Origin: Betaproteobacteria bacterium
GTDB lineage: Bacteria > Pseudomonadota > Gammaproteobacteria > Burkholderiales > SG8-41
Assembly (NCBI GenBank): GCA_020028375.1
Contig: JAHZNX010000165.1
Coordinates: 1-5,436 of the forward strand
Length of the DNA: 5,436 bases
Direction: 5' to 3'
The notes under the pieces are model-generated. The model worked only from the letters and a program-made list of their open reading frames with translations, searched no databases and was not told the origin of the DNA. Shown here one piece after another: positions 5,383-5,436 of the stretch; position 1 is the first letter of the stretch, and every line of letters begins with the position of its first letter. Made by a program: the position numbers and the translations under genes.

Positions 5383-5436
5383 CACCAGCACGCTGGCGAT
5401 CGCGCGCGCGACGTAGTCGATATTGCGCGAGTTCAG
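5380..5436 (-). CDS. C-terminal end of an unidentified protein (truncated by the window edge)
   Basis: The minus-strand frame from the window edge to TAG at 5382-5380 gives 18 residues, LNSRNIDYVARAIASVLV. It looks like an amphipathic C-terminal helix and uses GC-rich third positions. The segment NIDYVARAI vaguely recalls the end of some fold-type I PLP enzymes, but this is too little to assign. The stop is 18 bases upstream of the tRNA 5' end, so the gene and the tRNA may be co-transcribed. The opposite strand at this place shows no better frame. Confidence 0.5.
   Translation of the reverse strand: MNSRNIDYVARAIASVLV

Overview
The window comes from a GC-rich bacterial chromosome. A proteobacterium, perhaps beta, seems most likely from the high-GC coding style, the encoded CCA end and the overall look of the tRNA-Asn sequence, but this is an inference without a search. 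The plus strand is almost filled by a tightly packed operon. The minus strand at the right end carries a tRNA-Asn gene and the tail of another gene.

Plus-strand operon (1-5012). After the last 20 codons of an unidentified protein come four complete genes with gaps or overlaps of about 20 bases or less. They are a beta-hydroxyacid dehydrogenase (3-hydroxyisobutyrate / tartronate semialdehyde reductase family, 84-1034), a cytoplasmic LVIVD-type beta-propeller protein (1035-2282), a COG0523/CobW-type G3E GTPase with a His-rich loop (2282-3316), and a thiamine diphosphate (ThDP)-dependent enzyme of the acetolactate synthase-like superfamily (probable TTG start at 3324, stop at 5012). The ThDP enzyme and the dehydrogenase would fit a small keto/hydroxy-acid pathway, formally like the Gcl/GlxR pair. 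The GTPase could serve as a metallochaperone, possibly for the histidine-rich propeller protein. The substrate is unknown.

Minus strand (5026-5436). The main discovery is a tRNA-Asn(GUU) gene, 5361 down to 5065, whose anticodon loop is split between U35 and U36 by a 221-nt intron (5326 down to 5106). The intron can be folded by hand into an essentially complete group I ribozyme. It has P1 with the U.G splice-site wobble, P2, P3, P4, P5, P6, P7, P8, P9 and a terminal omega-G. Two helices are capped by GNRA loops, and the core motifs closely resemble those of cyanobacterial/plastid tRNA-Leu introns. It contains no endonuclease gene. The spliced exons give a perfect 76-nt tRNA with CCA. An intrinsic terminator follows the tRNA, and a possible GC-rich-discriminator promoter lies just upstream, overlapping the stop codon of a minus-strand gene that continues past the window edge.

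No CRISPR array, insertion sequence or transposase was seen. The long antisense reading frames across the operon are GC-rich shadows.
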